Source of the DNA: Pegea sp. RAD2-039
Taxonomy: Eukaryota > Chordata > Thaliacea > Salpida > Salpidae
Direction of reading: 5' to 3'
Assembly (NCBI GenBank): GCA_034620365.1
Contig: JAQGEQ010000079.1
Coordinates: forward strand, 62,001-126,000
Length of the DNA stretch: 64,000 nucleotides
Shown: piece by piece, positions 39,858 to 55,282 of the stretch
How positions within the stretch are numbered: position 1 is the first letter of the stretch
How the letters are laid out: every line of letters starts with the position of its first letter
Notes under the pieces: generated by a model
Told to the model about the DNA's origin: nothing
Database searches by the model: none
Seen by the model: only the letters and a program-made list of their open reading frames with translations
Translations under genes and position numbers: made by a program

Positions 39858-41863
39858 ATTGTGGATAAAGTAAAGAAATTTGACATTAAAAAACATTTTT
39901 AGCTAACAAATAAAAGTTAAACGATAGATAATCTTATGTTTTCAACTGTAAGTTTTTTGGCTTTCAATGTTTTCAAAGTTCATTACGAATCAAACAGTAA
40001 CGCTAAATTTGAATTTTAGAAAATGATCGAAAGACAAGATAAATATTTATTCAGATGTAGAAATAATTGTTTGCTCTAATCATATTAATAATAAAGCTTA
40101 TAAGAGCTAACAGATAAGATTTCATTATTAACACTTAAACTGAGTTTACACAAAGAATTTATCATACAATTAGAAACATTAAAAAGAAAATTTGATGATT
40201 AACAAGTTTCTTTTTCGACCTTCAATTGATTTTGGAAAACTGAGTGAATAAACTTTCCTAGTTCCCCTCAAAGCTACAGGGCAAATTGTTTTAGTTATCA
40301 GAACTTGATATTGCAAGAATTCAATAATAAGGCTTGGAAGACGCTTCTAGCATAGATTTTCGAGATGGTATTAGTATAAATAAAAGAGTATACCACATAT
40401 AAATATAGTTTTCCGATTGTTTGCATTATTCGATTTAAAATGTTTCAAAGCAGAGGTGAAAACTTGTTTAATCGGTTTTTTACTGTTAGTAGTCTTTTGA
40501 AAAGGCCTTCCAACAAAACTCGTTGTTATTAGCCAAAAAAAATCGTTTTAATCTGGTGGAGGAAAACACATTTCCAAATTAAAGTTGAAAATAAGCTGCT
40601 TTTCCTATTCCTATATTAATAAAAATACAAAATCAAAAGTTTGAAATTCATTAGTAAATAGGTTTAAAAGACGTCGTATATTCAAACACTCTCTTGATGT
40701 TACTAATACCAACTATCATGACCTGATAATATTTACAACGGTTAATTTGTGCTATTTATCTTAAAAGATTTTTTTCCAAAAGTTGAATTATTTCTCAAAA
40801 ACCAAAAAAAGATATCTCCCAGCCCTATGAAACAAACTAGTTTGCTGATTTGGTATTTATGGTTGACGTTACCGTGCGTCTTTTATCAGTAAACAACTAC
40901 TTTTGCAAATAAACTATAGAGGATTTTATACAGTACAGTATCTGCTAACATTCAAATAATCTTGAGAAAATACAGCTTGCTGATAAAAATATAACATATT
41001 TTCTAGCCCTAGCAAATCATCAAGCTGACGGGTCTTTTAAGACATATCAACAACTTATTGAATAACGAATATATTGGAATTTTTTAAAACAGTTTTGTAA
41101 TATGCAATAATCTGCTGGGTATGCCTATCTTCGAGTTAGTTGTAGAAGCTTTATTTCAAAGACAAGATTTAAACTCACAATAACATAAAACTAAATAATT
41201 TTCAGATACTTGTTTATAATTCAAACTTTGTTATCTTAATACTAAACTTAGACCAGTATAATAAAATTCTGTCTGGGTCATATTTGAACGTAAACCATAT
41301 TGTATTTTCTTGCGTTGTTTATTCAAATCTAATTTCTGTTAGTACTTAAAAACTGAATTTGTTTGGATATTTTTGTAGTTATCATAAGGTATTATTAAAC
41401 TCATCAATTTCTCTAAATTTTTACTATTTACTCTGTAATAATTTAATACATCTATTTATTATAAGATGTTTATTTGTTGATTTTAGTGATAATTAAAAAA
41501 AAACTTCAGTTTAATTGTGAATCTTATTTATAACTGTTTATGTTCATCATTAATTAAATTATTGAAAACTTCTTTCTGTTAATCAATTGAACAAAAAACC
41601 TTTTAGTTATTCTTAAAATTCATAAGTTACTATTTTTGTAGGTTTTTCTTGTTGGTGCTATAAGATTTTTTTAATGCTGTTAAACTGTTATATACATATT
41701 TTTATATATCAGTAAAAAATAAAGTACTTGATTATATATTTATTACTTTTTAATTATCTTTAATTAGTTTTTAAAATCATAAAATGATATTGTTAATATA
41801 AAACTTTAATGACAATTTTGTATTGTATAGCAATGATAAGGTTGTTTAAGAATATACATAAAA
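39858..41863. other. Intergenic
   Basis: A+T-rich, nothing recognised. An acceptor-like tattgtatag lies at 41821-41830, just upstream of the next start codon. Confidence 0.5.
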
Positions 41864-43403
41864 ATGAATAGTAATATTATTTCATATCTTCAAAATCTTG
41901 CTAAGGAGCTACACATCACAAAGGTATCTTTATCTAATTACTGATTGTATAATGGTTTACTAACATACAAATATTTAACATTTTTAATTTTAGATGAGAT
42001 TGTATCTTGATGACAGCTTTCAATTTCAATTTGATGATGACTCAAAACTATTACTCTCTCCTTGTGGAGCTAATTTTAAGTATTTCAAGAACGGAGCAGA
42101 TGAAAATCGACAGCAATCATCAACTAGATTTGCTACTAGTGAAACAAAACCTAAGGTCAAGTCTGCTGTCTACTTTCGAAATTTATTTTCTGATCAACCT
42201 TTTATTTCTGCTGATTTGTTACTTGATGATCAAAAGGTATTTGAAAAACAAAAAACTATTTGTAGAGTAAGTCAAAAAAATACTGATGATAAAAATACAA
42301 AAATGTTTGTTTCTAAAGAAGAAAACCTTAAAATCAAAATGTACTTACTTCAGGGTATAACTCATGTTGAATATTTGTCTAAATTCAGTTCTAAGACTTC
42401 AAACTTTACAACGAGTCAATGTGTTTGGAACAAAAATATTTTTCCTACGAAGTTTAAGTCTTGGTGGAATAGGTTTTCTGGACAACTAGATGATGTTGAT
42501 GTCCAGGAAATAGAATTTCCATCACCACATAAATTAATGTGCCAAAAACAGTTCAAACATAAATGGCATAAGCTTACAGAAAATAACAACACAAAAATGT
42601 ACTTTGCTGAAAACTGCTTTTACTGGCTCTGTAGTGAAGATAATGTTGTGTCATTAGAAGTGTGGATAACTGATGAATCAATATTAAAATCTCACCCCAC
42701 TAATAAGTTTTATTTCCAGCTTCATAAACTAACTGATAACTGCCCCATCTTGACATATTCAGTGAACTCTTTACCACAAGACAGTAGGCTGAAAAATATT
42801 GTAAAAGAAGCTGCTAGTTTGTTAATGAATGTGTCTTCAGATTCAAAAAACTTCTTTAATTACTGTATTATGGACAAAGCTAAAAGTGAAGTTAAAAGAA
42901 CATCAATTCACCACCAAATAGTTTTTATTCCAAACCTTGGGCGATTCAGTTATGCTCAGAATAAAGTTCAAATAATATTTTGTGATAATATCACAATATA
43001 TGTAGGAATAAGTGATGAACAATTTGATATTTTATGTATAAATCCAGAATTGGCATTTCAGACTCTTGAATTAAGACTTTATTACCCTAGTGGGAAGTAT
43101 TTACAAATACCTAATCTTTATAATTTCGCTCCAATGCTCTCATGTTATCTGGAACCTTGCAAAGAATGGATTTTATGGATACTAAATTCGAAAGAAGAAA
43201 GAATTAAAAACCCTTTTTGCACTAAAACTATTTATTCTGAAAGGATACAGGAACGTATTGATGAAGAGTTACAAAAAATTGCTAAAAGTAGGTTGCTTCA
43301 TGAAACCAAATCATCTGAGATCCCATCTGTTGAAGAAGTTGTTAGAAATAATCAGAAGATATGTAAAGAACTCCAAGTAATCATAAATAAAAGAAAAAAA
43401 TAA
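41864..43403 (+). CDS. C5orf34: C5orf34 homologue, two exons
   Basis: Exons 41864-41923 and 41994-43403 give 489 residues. The N-terminal part (KMRLYLDDSFQFQF, then LLLSPCG) matches the conserved start of vertebrate C5orf34 (LYEDDS, QLSPCG). The central and C-terminal parts share YSVNSLPQDS, a helix ahead of the Cys-Asn-Tyr region, then IPNLGRFSYAQNKVQIIF with DNITIYV, matching the second conserved domain. The function of this family is not established. The shorter length (human about 638) reflects a reduced middle. Exon 1 supplies 20 residues ahead of the conserved LYLDDS; translation could also start at the ATG opening exon 2. One large exon carries nearly everything. Confidence 0.85.
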
Positions 43404-44100
43404 TCTTTTTCTGTTTTCTTTTATTCTTTCTGTAAACTTGCCAAAAATTTATTTTTGGGATAATATTCTACTGCATAAGTAAATTAGTTCAACTAACCAA
43501 AGTAAATAATATAAATTGTGATTATTTTTTTTGTATTTCAGTAGATAGACTGTTGTTTCAATTTAGATTGTTATTATTATACATAGGTTAAATTAAATAT
43601 TTAAAATATTTTTATATAAACATATAAAGTTTTACTGAAGTTATACTCAAGCAAAATCAGGAGTAGTTATTGTAGAGTTGTTAAAAAGCTTTTTATCATA
43701 CAGCTTAAAATTTATATAGATCTGAATAATGATTAGATTTATTTTGAAGTTATAAAATGAGTAGCTTGACGCTAAAGAAAGACAAGACTTATCGTTCAAA
43801 CTTGTAGCTGATCAAAGAGCAAACTTGCTGCGTTGAATTGCTTAAATTTTTATTTAGTTGGAACTAATCAGTATAATAAAAATCAAGTTTTCCTATATTT
43901 GAATCTATTTATCATTTTTACCAAAGTGCTTATATGAGCATCTTTGTCAGCGTTTGTTTATTAGCAAATAAGAAGTTTAATCTTTAGAAACATTAAACCC
44001 TCTAGTAAGTACAAATTCAACGCAATTCAGAACTAAACATATCTATGAACTAAAAATTGTCCGATGATAAAAGTAGTCTTTTGTCTTGCTTGGCCGTCTT
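43404..44100. other. Intergenic, 3' of the C5orf34 homologue
   Basis: A+T-rich, includes the expected 3' UTR. No other feature recognised. Confidence 0.5.
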
Positions 44101-44201
44101 TAGAGTGGGACACCTTTTCTTGTCGCAAAGATGTGCCCGCCTGGGCTGGAACCTTCTGACTGGTAGGTGAGTTTGGTAATCTCTATACCCTCAGATGGAC
44201 A
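44101..44201 (-). mobile_element. tRNA-derived SINE (second copy, degenerate)
   Basis: Read on the minus strand: a box A-like CTGAGGGTATAGAGATTA, a decayed box B GGTTCCAGCCC, CCCAGGCGGGCACA, then CTTTGCGACAAGAAAAGG. The order and the GCGACAAGAAAA motif after the tRNA-like part match the SINE at 10430-10565. It is shorter and more diverged. Confidence 0.55.
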
Positions 44202-45214
44202 ATGTAATAAGATTGCGTATATGTTGATCATTCACAATACAAAGTTTTACTTTATTGAATTAAAAGGTCCCTAAACTTGTTAAAGACATACACTCAATTT
44301 TTTTAGAAGTCCTCTTGTATGCCTTGCCTGAGAAACAAAGTTGAAAATTAGGAATATGCTTTAAAAAAATAAGCAAGTTTTGAAAAAATATTCTGCTTGA
44401 GTTTTAAAAATAGAATGTGCGGGTTCTTTGACTTCACTTAAAAAAACTAATACATTTTTATCATCTTTTTAAAAATAGTTTTTATTCTATGTTTTTAATG
44501 AATACTTTTAATCAAAATAATTTTATTTAAGTTTTAACAATTTACGTTTAGTGTTTAATTTAATGTAGAACTAACATATAAAAAAGACATGATTAAAGTA
44601 AATGAAGTTGTTGTTTTAATTAAGTAATTTTGTTTATCAATATTACATTCAGCTAAATACTTCTAATCTCTTAATAATCTGACATTAGATTGGCAAATCT
44701 GATAAAGGCAAAATAAAAAGCAATAGTTTGATAAATTATTAAAAATGTAATTTGTAAGTTTTTATTACGGATGAGTCATTAGTAAGTTGGATTGTTCTTA
44801 TTTAAAAACTCCACAAAGTTGCTTTTTCTATACAAATTGTAGCTTTTTATTGTAACTAACTTAGAATAAAATATTGTTTTTTTCGAGGTTAATAATGTCT
44901 GTTTGTCTGATAATCTTGTTTGTCTGAATAGTCATAATTTCACGACTTTGATCTTTTTGAAGCAGCTAAAGAATTAGCTTAAGAAGAAAGACGTATAAAA
45001 GCAGCCAAAAAAACTTTAAATTTGACACGAAATTCAATAACTAATTGATTTTGATCAGTTTTATAGCTGTGCACAAATTTTGCATATAAATTTCTGGTCA
45101 AACTTGAAAGTTTTATAGTTATCTCATCATTAAAAACTAAAGAATAAAATTTTTCGAAGTAAATTTGTATAGCTCTATTAAAAGGTAACTCTTTACTAAG
45201 GCTACTTCACTTAT
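44202..45214. other. Intergenic
   Basis: A+T-rich, no supported feature. Confidence 0.45.
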
Positions 45215-45491
45215 ATGATTGAGATTTTACACAAATATGAATGTATGATGATTGTAATAAAGACTGTTGTGATAATATTAGGTTGTTTAATTTTCATGTT
45301 CTGTATTTCATTTATTGTTGAAAAAAAGTAAGTAAATCATTTTGATTTAATATTTATAAACCATACCTAATAAGCAACAATTTTTGAACTTAATACATTT
45401 GAAAATAACTCTATAGATTTTTCTGATTAAATATCAAAAATATTTTAGCGATTACCATAAAATATGGAATGTTCTAGATTTGAATCTGTAG
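45215..45491 (+). CDS. Possible two-exon small membrane protein (51 residues)
   Basis: Exon 45215-45327 encodes MIEILHKYECMM, then a hydrophobic stretch of about 20 residues (IKTVVIILGCLIFMFCISFI) and VEKK. It ends at a strong gtaagt donor. An acceptor tattttag at 45448 continues in phase to DYHKIWNVLDLNL and a stop. The pattern of a single membrane span with a charged juxtamembrane segment and clean splice sites is suggestive, but I do not recognise a family, and a 51-residue frame in A+T-rich DNA can be chance. A remnant of a longer gene is possible. Confidence 0.3.
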
Positions 45492-45503
45492 AAAGTTCTA
45501 GCA
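45467..45503 (+). promoter_or_regulatory. Candidate heat-shock element pair upstream of HSP90
   Basis: Two blocks with the GAAnnTTC pattern: GAATGTTCTAGA at 45467-45478 and GAAAGTTCTAG at 45491-45501. Two adjacent inverted GAA units with a third partial unit fit an HSF binding site. They lie about 850 bases before the end of the inferred HSP90 5' UTR exon, rather far for a core promoter. They overlap the second exon of the possible small ORF, so both calls cannot be equally strong. Confidence 0.35.
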
Positions 45504-46320
45504 AAATTTAATATACTATGATTTCCGAAAAAAGATCTTACAACTACTAAAAATTTTTAATAAAAAAAGCTAAAAGTAATGATATTTATACAAAACGTTT
45601 GTAAGTGTTTTATATTTGAATAAAAAGTAATTCAGATAATGTTTATTTATTCGTTAGTTGCAATAATCTGCAATGGCGGATGAATATTTGATATATTTAA
45701 ATACTGTTCATGGTTTACTTAGTTATACTTCTACCGTTTGCACGTGCTGTCACCGTTTTTAGTTTTGATTAGCCGTTGTATATTCGTTATATTTAGTACT
45801 AGTCAACATGGAGTTACAGTTAACAGTGTTTTCTTTTCTATCTGTTTTTCAATTTCTGTTTTAAAACTTTCTGCAGTTAATTTTTTTTGGTTAAATTTTT
45901 ATTATATTTCGATCAGTTGATTTTTGTGATAACATTAAAGTCAAATATCTTATATTAATTTTTTTGTAAAATGTAGTAAAATGAAAAAGAATTATTTTTG
46001 CTGTCAATTTCTCTGTTTTTATTATATTTTTTATATCTGGATAATTTAATTTCTAAGAAAGTACATTAAGATGTTTAAAAAAGTCTTTGTCTAGAAGAAT
46101 ATCCTGAATTTGGATTTTAAGAACTTGATTTGAATTTAAACTATTCTCTTGTTTACCAAAAGCAGTTTTATTCTTTTTTTTTGATAAAATAGAGTTTAAT
46201 TTTACTTAAAGGTTTTATTTCATAGTTTTTCGGTTCTGTTCTAATTACTTTCTAAATATTTTTTAGATTTGGTATAGTTTGCTTTCTGTCTAAAAGCTCA
46301 TCTATTTGAATTTATAAAAG

Positions 46321-46448
46321 GTGAGTTGGTGTTAACTAGACTTTCAAGTTATCTCTGGAATTTATCCAAAATTTTGACGAAGTTTAATTTCAGAAAATAA
46401 AAATTTAAATCCAATAAGGAAAAATAATTGAAACATTTTTATTCGTAG
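46321..46448 (+). other. Inferred 5' UTR intron (or trans-splice acceptor) of HSP90
   Basis: A strong donor gtgagttgg at 46321 and an acceptor tttttattcgtag ending at 46448, immediately before the HSP90 start codon. A 5' UTR intron is common in animal HSP90 genes. A spliced-leader acceptor is the alternative. Confidence 0.5.
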
Positions 46449-49422
<2,974 letters not shown>

Positions 49423-49471
49423 ACCAGTCGCTGCTAGCTCTAATCTTTTGTTGTTTTCGAGAGTTGGTACT

Positions 49472-49477
49472 AATAAA
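49472..49477 (+). terminator. HSP90 polyadenylation signal
   Basis: AATAAA 50 bases after the HSP90 stop codon, the first such hexamer downstream. Confidence 0.6.
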
Positions 49478-49499
49478 GTTTTCTAACTAATCTCGGTCT

Positions 49500-50029
49500 G
49501 CTACTTATTTCACTTGAACACTTGATAAAAGTACAAAGATTAGATGTCAACCTTTGAAAGTTAGTAAGCATTCGGTTATCAAAAGTCAACTGATTTAAAA
49601 ACACTGAAACCTCGCCAGCTTCACCTATCTATCATAGTAACGTGGTTGAGTCTTACAACTTAGTATCGGGCTCTGAGACGTTCATCAGTTCAGTGACAAA
49701 AACCAGTTGCTTTTTGTCGTTCATGGTTGACATAATCAAGAATTTTCTCGCTAAATGATATACAAAGAAAGATGTATGTTACAATGTCTTGCTAATAAAA
49801 ATACAAAAAATTTTCTAACCTTTAATCTGTCATGTTTTGAGGCTTATCAAAGGTTTGTTTACAATTTGGTAAAAGACTTCAAACGTCGAATGATAGATGT
49901 ATTTGCAGTTTCCCACCTTATTCAGCTATTTACTACATAAAAACAGATTTCAGACTGAAAAGAGCTTGCAGATAAATTTCCGCTGAGCTTATAGAGTTGG
50001 ATTTTGAAAATATCACCTAATTAGAAACA
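49500..50029. other. Intergenic
   Basis: No supported feature; the open frame at 49755-49940 has no motif and is probably chance. Confidence 0.45.
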
Positions 50030-50320
50030 GATGGTCAGAAAAACTGCTTCTGTTATTAAATACGACTTAATTCTTAAAATTATCCATAATTTAGTTGACC
50101 TTCAATTCGATGCTTCCTTTTCCATTATTCCTTCCCTCAAGTTATATCAACTCAGATGACACATCTTAATAAGCCCATATCAGCTGGTACATTAATCAGA
50201 TTGAATTGTTTCTAATTCCGCACAATTAGTACTTGGAACCAGCTGCCATCAGACATTGTCATGTGAGAATCACTTGCGTTGTTCAAGCAGAAGTTGAACC
50301 GTTTTAATGTTAAATATTTA
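50030..50320 (+). mobile_element. LINE reverse-transcriptase C-terminal fragment
   Basis: Same family as the minus-strand copy at 29450-30165, in the opposite orientation. Readable blocks: LNKPISAGTLIR, ISTWNQLPSDIV, LFKQKLNRF, interrupted by at least two stops. The shared DNA includes ccataatttagttgacctt and ttccctcaagttatat upstream. A dead, 5'-truncated copy. Confidence 0.75.
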
Positions 50321-50951
50321 GATTAAGCATATGAAAAAATATCGTTTTGGCCTTGCCTATTAAAAGCTGTAAACTTTGCAAGACGTTAATTTACTAAATA
50401 CTAAACAAATGTATCTAATAATCATGCGTTCACTATATAACATGGCAAGTTGATATTTTGAAATTCTTACATTTTAAAGATTAAGGTCAAGTTGTTTATT
50501 AAGCATTTGGCTTTCATTTTTGTGGTCAAAATGTTTACGATACACTTTTTTCAAGGTATGTATCCCAAAACTATTTTAATATTTGAGTAACACTATAGCC
50601 ACTGTAGTTACTAATTAACATTTACTGTAAATAGTTGTCAAGCTTGATAATTACTTATCATAATAAGAGTTAAAAGAGTAATTATTTTTAGATAAATAAT
50701 TTTTAATATTCAGAATAAGCTAACCATTTATTGAAAAAATCTTACAAATTATTTAAGAAACTGCTCAGCAGAAACAAGATTTTTTTATATATTTCAAAAA
50801 ATTTTTCCAAAGAAATCTCTTTTGGTCAAAATACTTTCACAGTCGATTGTAATCGTTTAATTAATAATATCGTGAAAAACGTTGACTTTATCAATAAACT
50901 ACATTTTAGAAGGTTTCTTTAAAACAACATTTGCAAAAAAGTTTTTCATAA
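50321..50951. other. Intergenic
   Basis: A+T-rich. The 63-codon open frame at 50731-50922 shows no motif. Confidence 0.45.
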
Positions 50952-51062
50952 CAAGTTTATCAAAAGTATTTCAACACTTTCAAAGAAGCAACACTTCTAG
51001 TGTATAAACAATTCTACTCAGCATGTACATGTTTTCAAATATTTACAATCTCACAAAGCTTT
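50952..51062 (+). repeat. Left arm of inverted repeat flanking GPCR C
   Basis: Contains a stretch of about 33 bases (starting aaaagtatttcaacactttc, 50962-50995) that reappears exactly, reverse complemented, at 54021-54054. Weaker similarity continues on both sides: an agtgtataa...caattc...actca block and cacaaagctt at the inner end. The whole arm is about 110 bases. Confidence 0.75.
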
Positions 51063-51670
51063 ACAAAATAAATTATAACAGAATTAAAAAAAAAAGCTTA
51101 AAAAATTATAAATTGCTTTATCTAACATAATAAACACACTTTAAAAATTCTAGAAATAAAATGATTATGAAAAAGTTATTAAATGGTTAATTTAGGAAGT
51201 TTCAATCAAATCTATTTTGGTTGATTCAACAGTTTAACTTATCAGTGTTCCAAAGTGTTATCAGAAAGTATTGAAAGTTTATATTAAACATTTTTTCTGA
51301 TTATCTAACAAATTTAAACTTTATGTTAAGGCCTGCTTAGTAAAAGAGCAGGTATTATTCATAGGGTATTTGTGTATTAATCATAGGCTTTTATAGTGAT
51401 GCAGTTAAAATTACTAATATGTTGAAAACCATAATTTCCTTGTCAGGTGCAACATTTCCTTATTAACTGATAATATAAAAACAGATTAAGCAAAGATCTC
51501 TGCTTCAAATTAATCTGATCGTTCTTAAGTTTAGATACTTAAATACCAGTTCATAAATAAGATTTGTTTAGTTTAAAATTTAGAAAAGAGCTAGAACTTT
51601 TTATATTTATACAGACAATATTCTAGAGTAGAATAAAGTAATTTTTCATTTTATTTTATGACAGACTAAG

Positions 51671-51784
51671 CTATGAGTCGTTACTTAACCACAAAACCAG
51701 TTTAATTTATTATTACAATATATGTGACACATAAAAATCTTATTTAAAAATGATTAATTAATAATTACAATATTTAAGAGCAAT
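51671..51784 (+). promoter_or_regulatory. Upstream segment identical to that of GPCR B
   Basis: The counterpart of 32566-32679. Further upstream the two genes diverge, apart from islands such as acagactaagc / acagacaatatt. Confidence 0.6.
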
Positions 51785-53321
51785 ATGGCCTTACAAAGTT
51801 TTGATAATTTTACTAATAATATTTCTGATGCTCCATCATCTACTGGACCAACCAGTTACTTGTCAAATGTCATTATCACATTTTGTATTGTGATATTTTT
51901 CATCTTTAGTTTTATTGGAAATCTTGTAACACTCGTAACTATCAAGTCAAACTCACACTTGCAAAATATATCGAACTCATTCATAGCAAGTCTTTGTCTA
52001 TCTGATCTTATCTCAACCGTTCTATGTTCACCTTTGTGGTTGTATCGTAGAACTTGGGGTTATAGTGATTGGAGATGGAGTAACTTTTTATGTGAATATT
52101 AAATTCTATTTGTTTGGTTTATTATATCAGAATGGTATTAATGTTTTTCTTTTCAGGCAAGTTCTATTGGGTGTCTGACTTTACAACCAACTACGTAACA
52201 GCTCTACATATTGCTTCATTTGCTGCCTTTCGATTTGCTGCGGTTCGTAAGCCTTTTAAGATTTGGAATATAAAAAAATCAAAAATTGTATGTCTCATTA
52301 CAAGCTTGTGGATTCTTTCAATCATGATTGCTTCACCTTTTGTAGTATTTACAACTGTTAGAGATATCACTAAAAATGAAGGTAATTAGTTGTTACGATA
52401 AAGAAAACAAAAAAGTCCTGTAGTAGAGATGTTAAAACTTAATTAATTTGTAAAATATTATGTAAAAATTTTCAGCCAATAAAGTTGGAGGGTCATGGCC
52501 TTCTTGCTCACTTGTCAATGAAGAAAACTGCTGTGTAGAGCAATTTAAGACTTATAGCATTATAGTCTATCCGATGATATTTCTTGTGCCGTTGGCTTTT
52601 ATTGTTATATGTTCTCTTTTATTGACAAGAAGGCTTTTTAAACAGAGCAAGTACGTTAAATAATTTAAATATAAAAGCTGGTTACCTATAATGCAAAAGA
52701 TAAACTAATTAAATTGAATTTTATTTGAATAAATATAAACCACAATTATTTTCTAATGAATTTAAAAGCAAATAAGTTCTGATAGCAAAATTAATTATAT
52801 TGAACAGGAAGTTTTCAAGTATTGATACTAACAAAAGGTCAAATTTGTCAAATATTCAAACAATATCTAAAACAATTTCTGTTCAAACTCCTGAAGTGAT
52901 CGATAGTCACTTCATAGACACCGTCACTTCTAACAACTTGGAAATTGTGAGAAAACCAAATCAGATTTCAACATTAAAGCATGTTTCTAATAAATCAAAA
53001 AGCGAAAAAGCGCTACGACGACAAAAGAAAACGTTCCTTCAACTTGGGCTTGTTGTTTTTTCATTTATGCTTGGATATATACCGACAGCAGTCTACTTGA
53101 TTTGGGCCACTTCCACTTCAGGGCAGCCTCTTCTGGACTACTGGTTTGGAATTGGTTCTTATCTCTGTTTGCGTTTCAGTGAATGTCTCAACCCTGTTAT
53201 GTATAATCTGGGATCGAATAAGCTTCGTTTGGCAACTAGAAAGCTTATACGAAAGAAAACAGGAAGGTTTGTTATTAAATCAAAAATTAATTCTTCTAAT
53301 TGTAGAAGCAGTGCAACATAA
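51785..53321 (+). CDS. Class A GPCR, family copy C, 4 exons
   Basis: Exons 51785-52091, 52157-52381, 52476-52650, 52808-53321 give 406 residues. The first 102 residues are identical to copy B; the DNA of exon 1 differs at one silent site (CGA/AGA for Arg). Motifs: FRF for DRY (AFRFAAVRKPF), GYIP for CWxP, NPVMYN, ECL2 SCSLVNEENCC. Exon 2 diverges from copy B just after AAFRFAA, exon 3 is clearly different, then TM6-TM7 is again almost identical. The C-tail differs (Lys/Ser-rich with VIKSKINSSNC). The gene sits between the arms of an inverted repeat (50952-51062 and 53938-54070). Ligand unknown. Confidence 0.88.
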
Positions 53322-53776
53322 TCTTGAAAAAAGCTGTAAATAATTTTGTAAAGATTCTACAAAAAGATGTTTGCTTTTAATGGGAACTTGGAAACTTAAC
53401 TAAGAAAGATATATAAAAGATCTTCACAGAGTTAATTTTAATTGTTTATTTTTAATATCTAATATTTGAATTATAAAGCTCAAGTATATGATTTAATTTT
53501 CATTTCATCTCATCCTTCATTTTTGAACAATATATTGATGGTGATTATCGTAAAAAGATCAGTGAATAAAATTGAAGATATTTTGATTTTTTTTTAATAA
53601 GAAACTTTTTTCAAAATGATCAATTACCAATAATTAAAATACAATAGTTTGTTAGAGTTTAATAAAATAGTTTAATAATTCTTTAAACTTTTATCTTTTT
53701 GAACAATTTGATATGAAAAGAGATTTATTTTTTAATGTTGATACTTGATACTAGTTTTTATTTCAATTTAATTGTT

Positions 53777-53937
53777 TTGTTGCAACCTTTACTTTCTTAC
53801 ATATTAGAGGTAGCATAAGATTTTTATTGCAGTTCATAATTTTCAAATTTTTATAATTTTATTATAAGATATTTTGTAAGACTTCAGCAGCATTGAAAAT
53901 TGCTTTCACACAATTGAAATTTATTGTTGCAACCTTT
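53777..53937 (+). repeat. Segment bounded by the direct repeat ttgttgcaaccttt
   Basis: The 14-mer ttgttgcaaccttt occurs at 53777 and 53924 in the same orientation, and also at 30927, where the following bases also match the first copy. It abuts the right arm of the inverted repeat and may be part of the same unidentified element. Confidence 0.4.
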
Positions 53938-54070
53938 GATAAGCTTTGTGAAATTGTAAACATTCGCAAATATGAAGTCATGATGAGTGGAATTGTGTTG
54001 TAATTATACACCAGAAGAAAGTGTTGCTTCTTTGAAAGTGTTGAAATACTTTTAACATAAACTTACTAAA
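53938..54070 (-). repeat. Right arm of inverted repeat flanking GPCR C
   Basis: Reverse complement of the arm at 50952-51062; the exact core lies at 54021-54054. It places GPCR C and its flanks in an interval of about 3.1 kb bounded by inverted arms. Confidence 0.75.
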
Positions 54071-54299
54071 AACAATTTTACAAATAACTATCTTATTCGA
54101 ATTAAATTGTATCAAAATACTCTGTAAAAAAGCTTTCATAAAAAGGTTAAAATAGTTTTGGAAATAACTTGCGCTAGTCCGACCTTAAAAAACTTAATGC
54201 ACATATATCTATAAACATCGAAATATTTAATGGTGTTTAGACGGATTACACAACCATAGTGATAAAAAAATATGTGTTTTTTCAAAAGCTTTTTTCAAA

Positions 54300-54515
54300 A
54301 GGTTTTTATTTATTTATTACAATAAACACGAAGGAGGGTCCCTGAAGAAAGCACCTCTCGATAACACACATTTTCACAAATAATATCCCAACAAGTTAGA
54401 AATATAGAAAGCAAAAGATGTAACACATGGCATTTCAGTAGTTCTCAAAGTATATAACAGTAAACAATTACATAGAATGCTAATAATATAAAAAAGGGAA
54501 AAATTCACAGTTAAT
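54300..54515 (-). mobile_element. LINE 3' UTR fragment
   Basis: Similar to the 3' UTR of the minus-strand LINE at 29450-29760: shared cacctctcg...aacaca...ttttcacaaat, agatgtaacac, acaattacata and aaaattcacagttaa blocks in the same order. The minus strand ends in ataaataaataaaaa. It contains no reverse-transcriptase sequence. The short repeat cggccagataat occurs twice beside it (54518, 54543). Confidence 0.65.
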
Positions 54516-55282
54516 CGGCCAGATAATATAATGCATATAATGCGGCCAGATAATCTTCTGTGTACTATAAGACTTTGTCCGATTAAATAGCTTCCAGCCG
54601 AAGAGCCAGCTCTAATTTAAACGCTTCATATCAAAGCAAAGGAAGAACATCAAACAGAATATTAAAAAAAAAGCAAAGATTATTTATTTTATTCAACGCG
54701 TGGCTGCAGATGACAAATTATATTACTCTTACAGCAAAAAAAAGATAATACGACTGCGGAAAGATAATGAAAAGGTCTTGAGTACTACGATTAAATATAT
54801 TTTAATTAGAAAAGAAAGCTTCTTAACAAGGGTTGTTCCATTCCTTCATTGAATAAAAACTCCGCTTCAAATCAGTTGAATGAAAAGTATCTTTTATTCA
54901 AGGAATTTTAAGTCGAATATTCTTATAAAGCAGGATACAAGCTAAAAAGGAATTTAAAATTCAGGTAAACAAGTAGTACAATTACAAAGATGGTAATTGT
55001 TCTTTGTATAAATTCTATAAATTTGTTAGATCAAAACTTAATTTCGCTCATTCATGCAAGTCCTTGTTGATGAAGACTTATATCTTGGTGATTTTGAAAA
55101 AGCTGAAATTTTAAACCTAAGGTTTCAAAAGGTTTTTATAAAGACAATTACTCTAGAAATATTATTATTAAATAAAAAAAATTGAATCTTGTAAATGATT
55201 TTTATATCACTAGCCTTGACATTTCCACAGTAATAAAGATAAACTAACTCATACACTTAAAACATTCCCTTTATCATTTTAG

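Noticed and set aside
50731-50922. 63-codon frame upstream of GPCR C as an extra exon
   Set aside because: Copies A, B and D have no matching upstream exon and the peptide has no recognisable feature.
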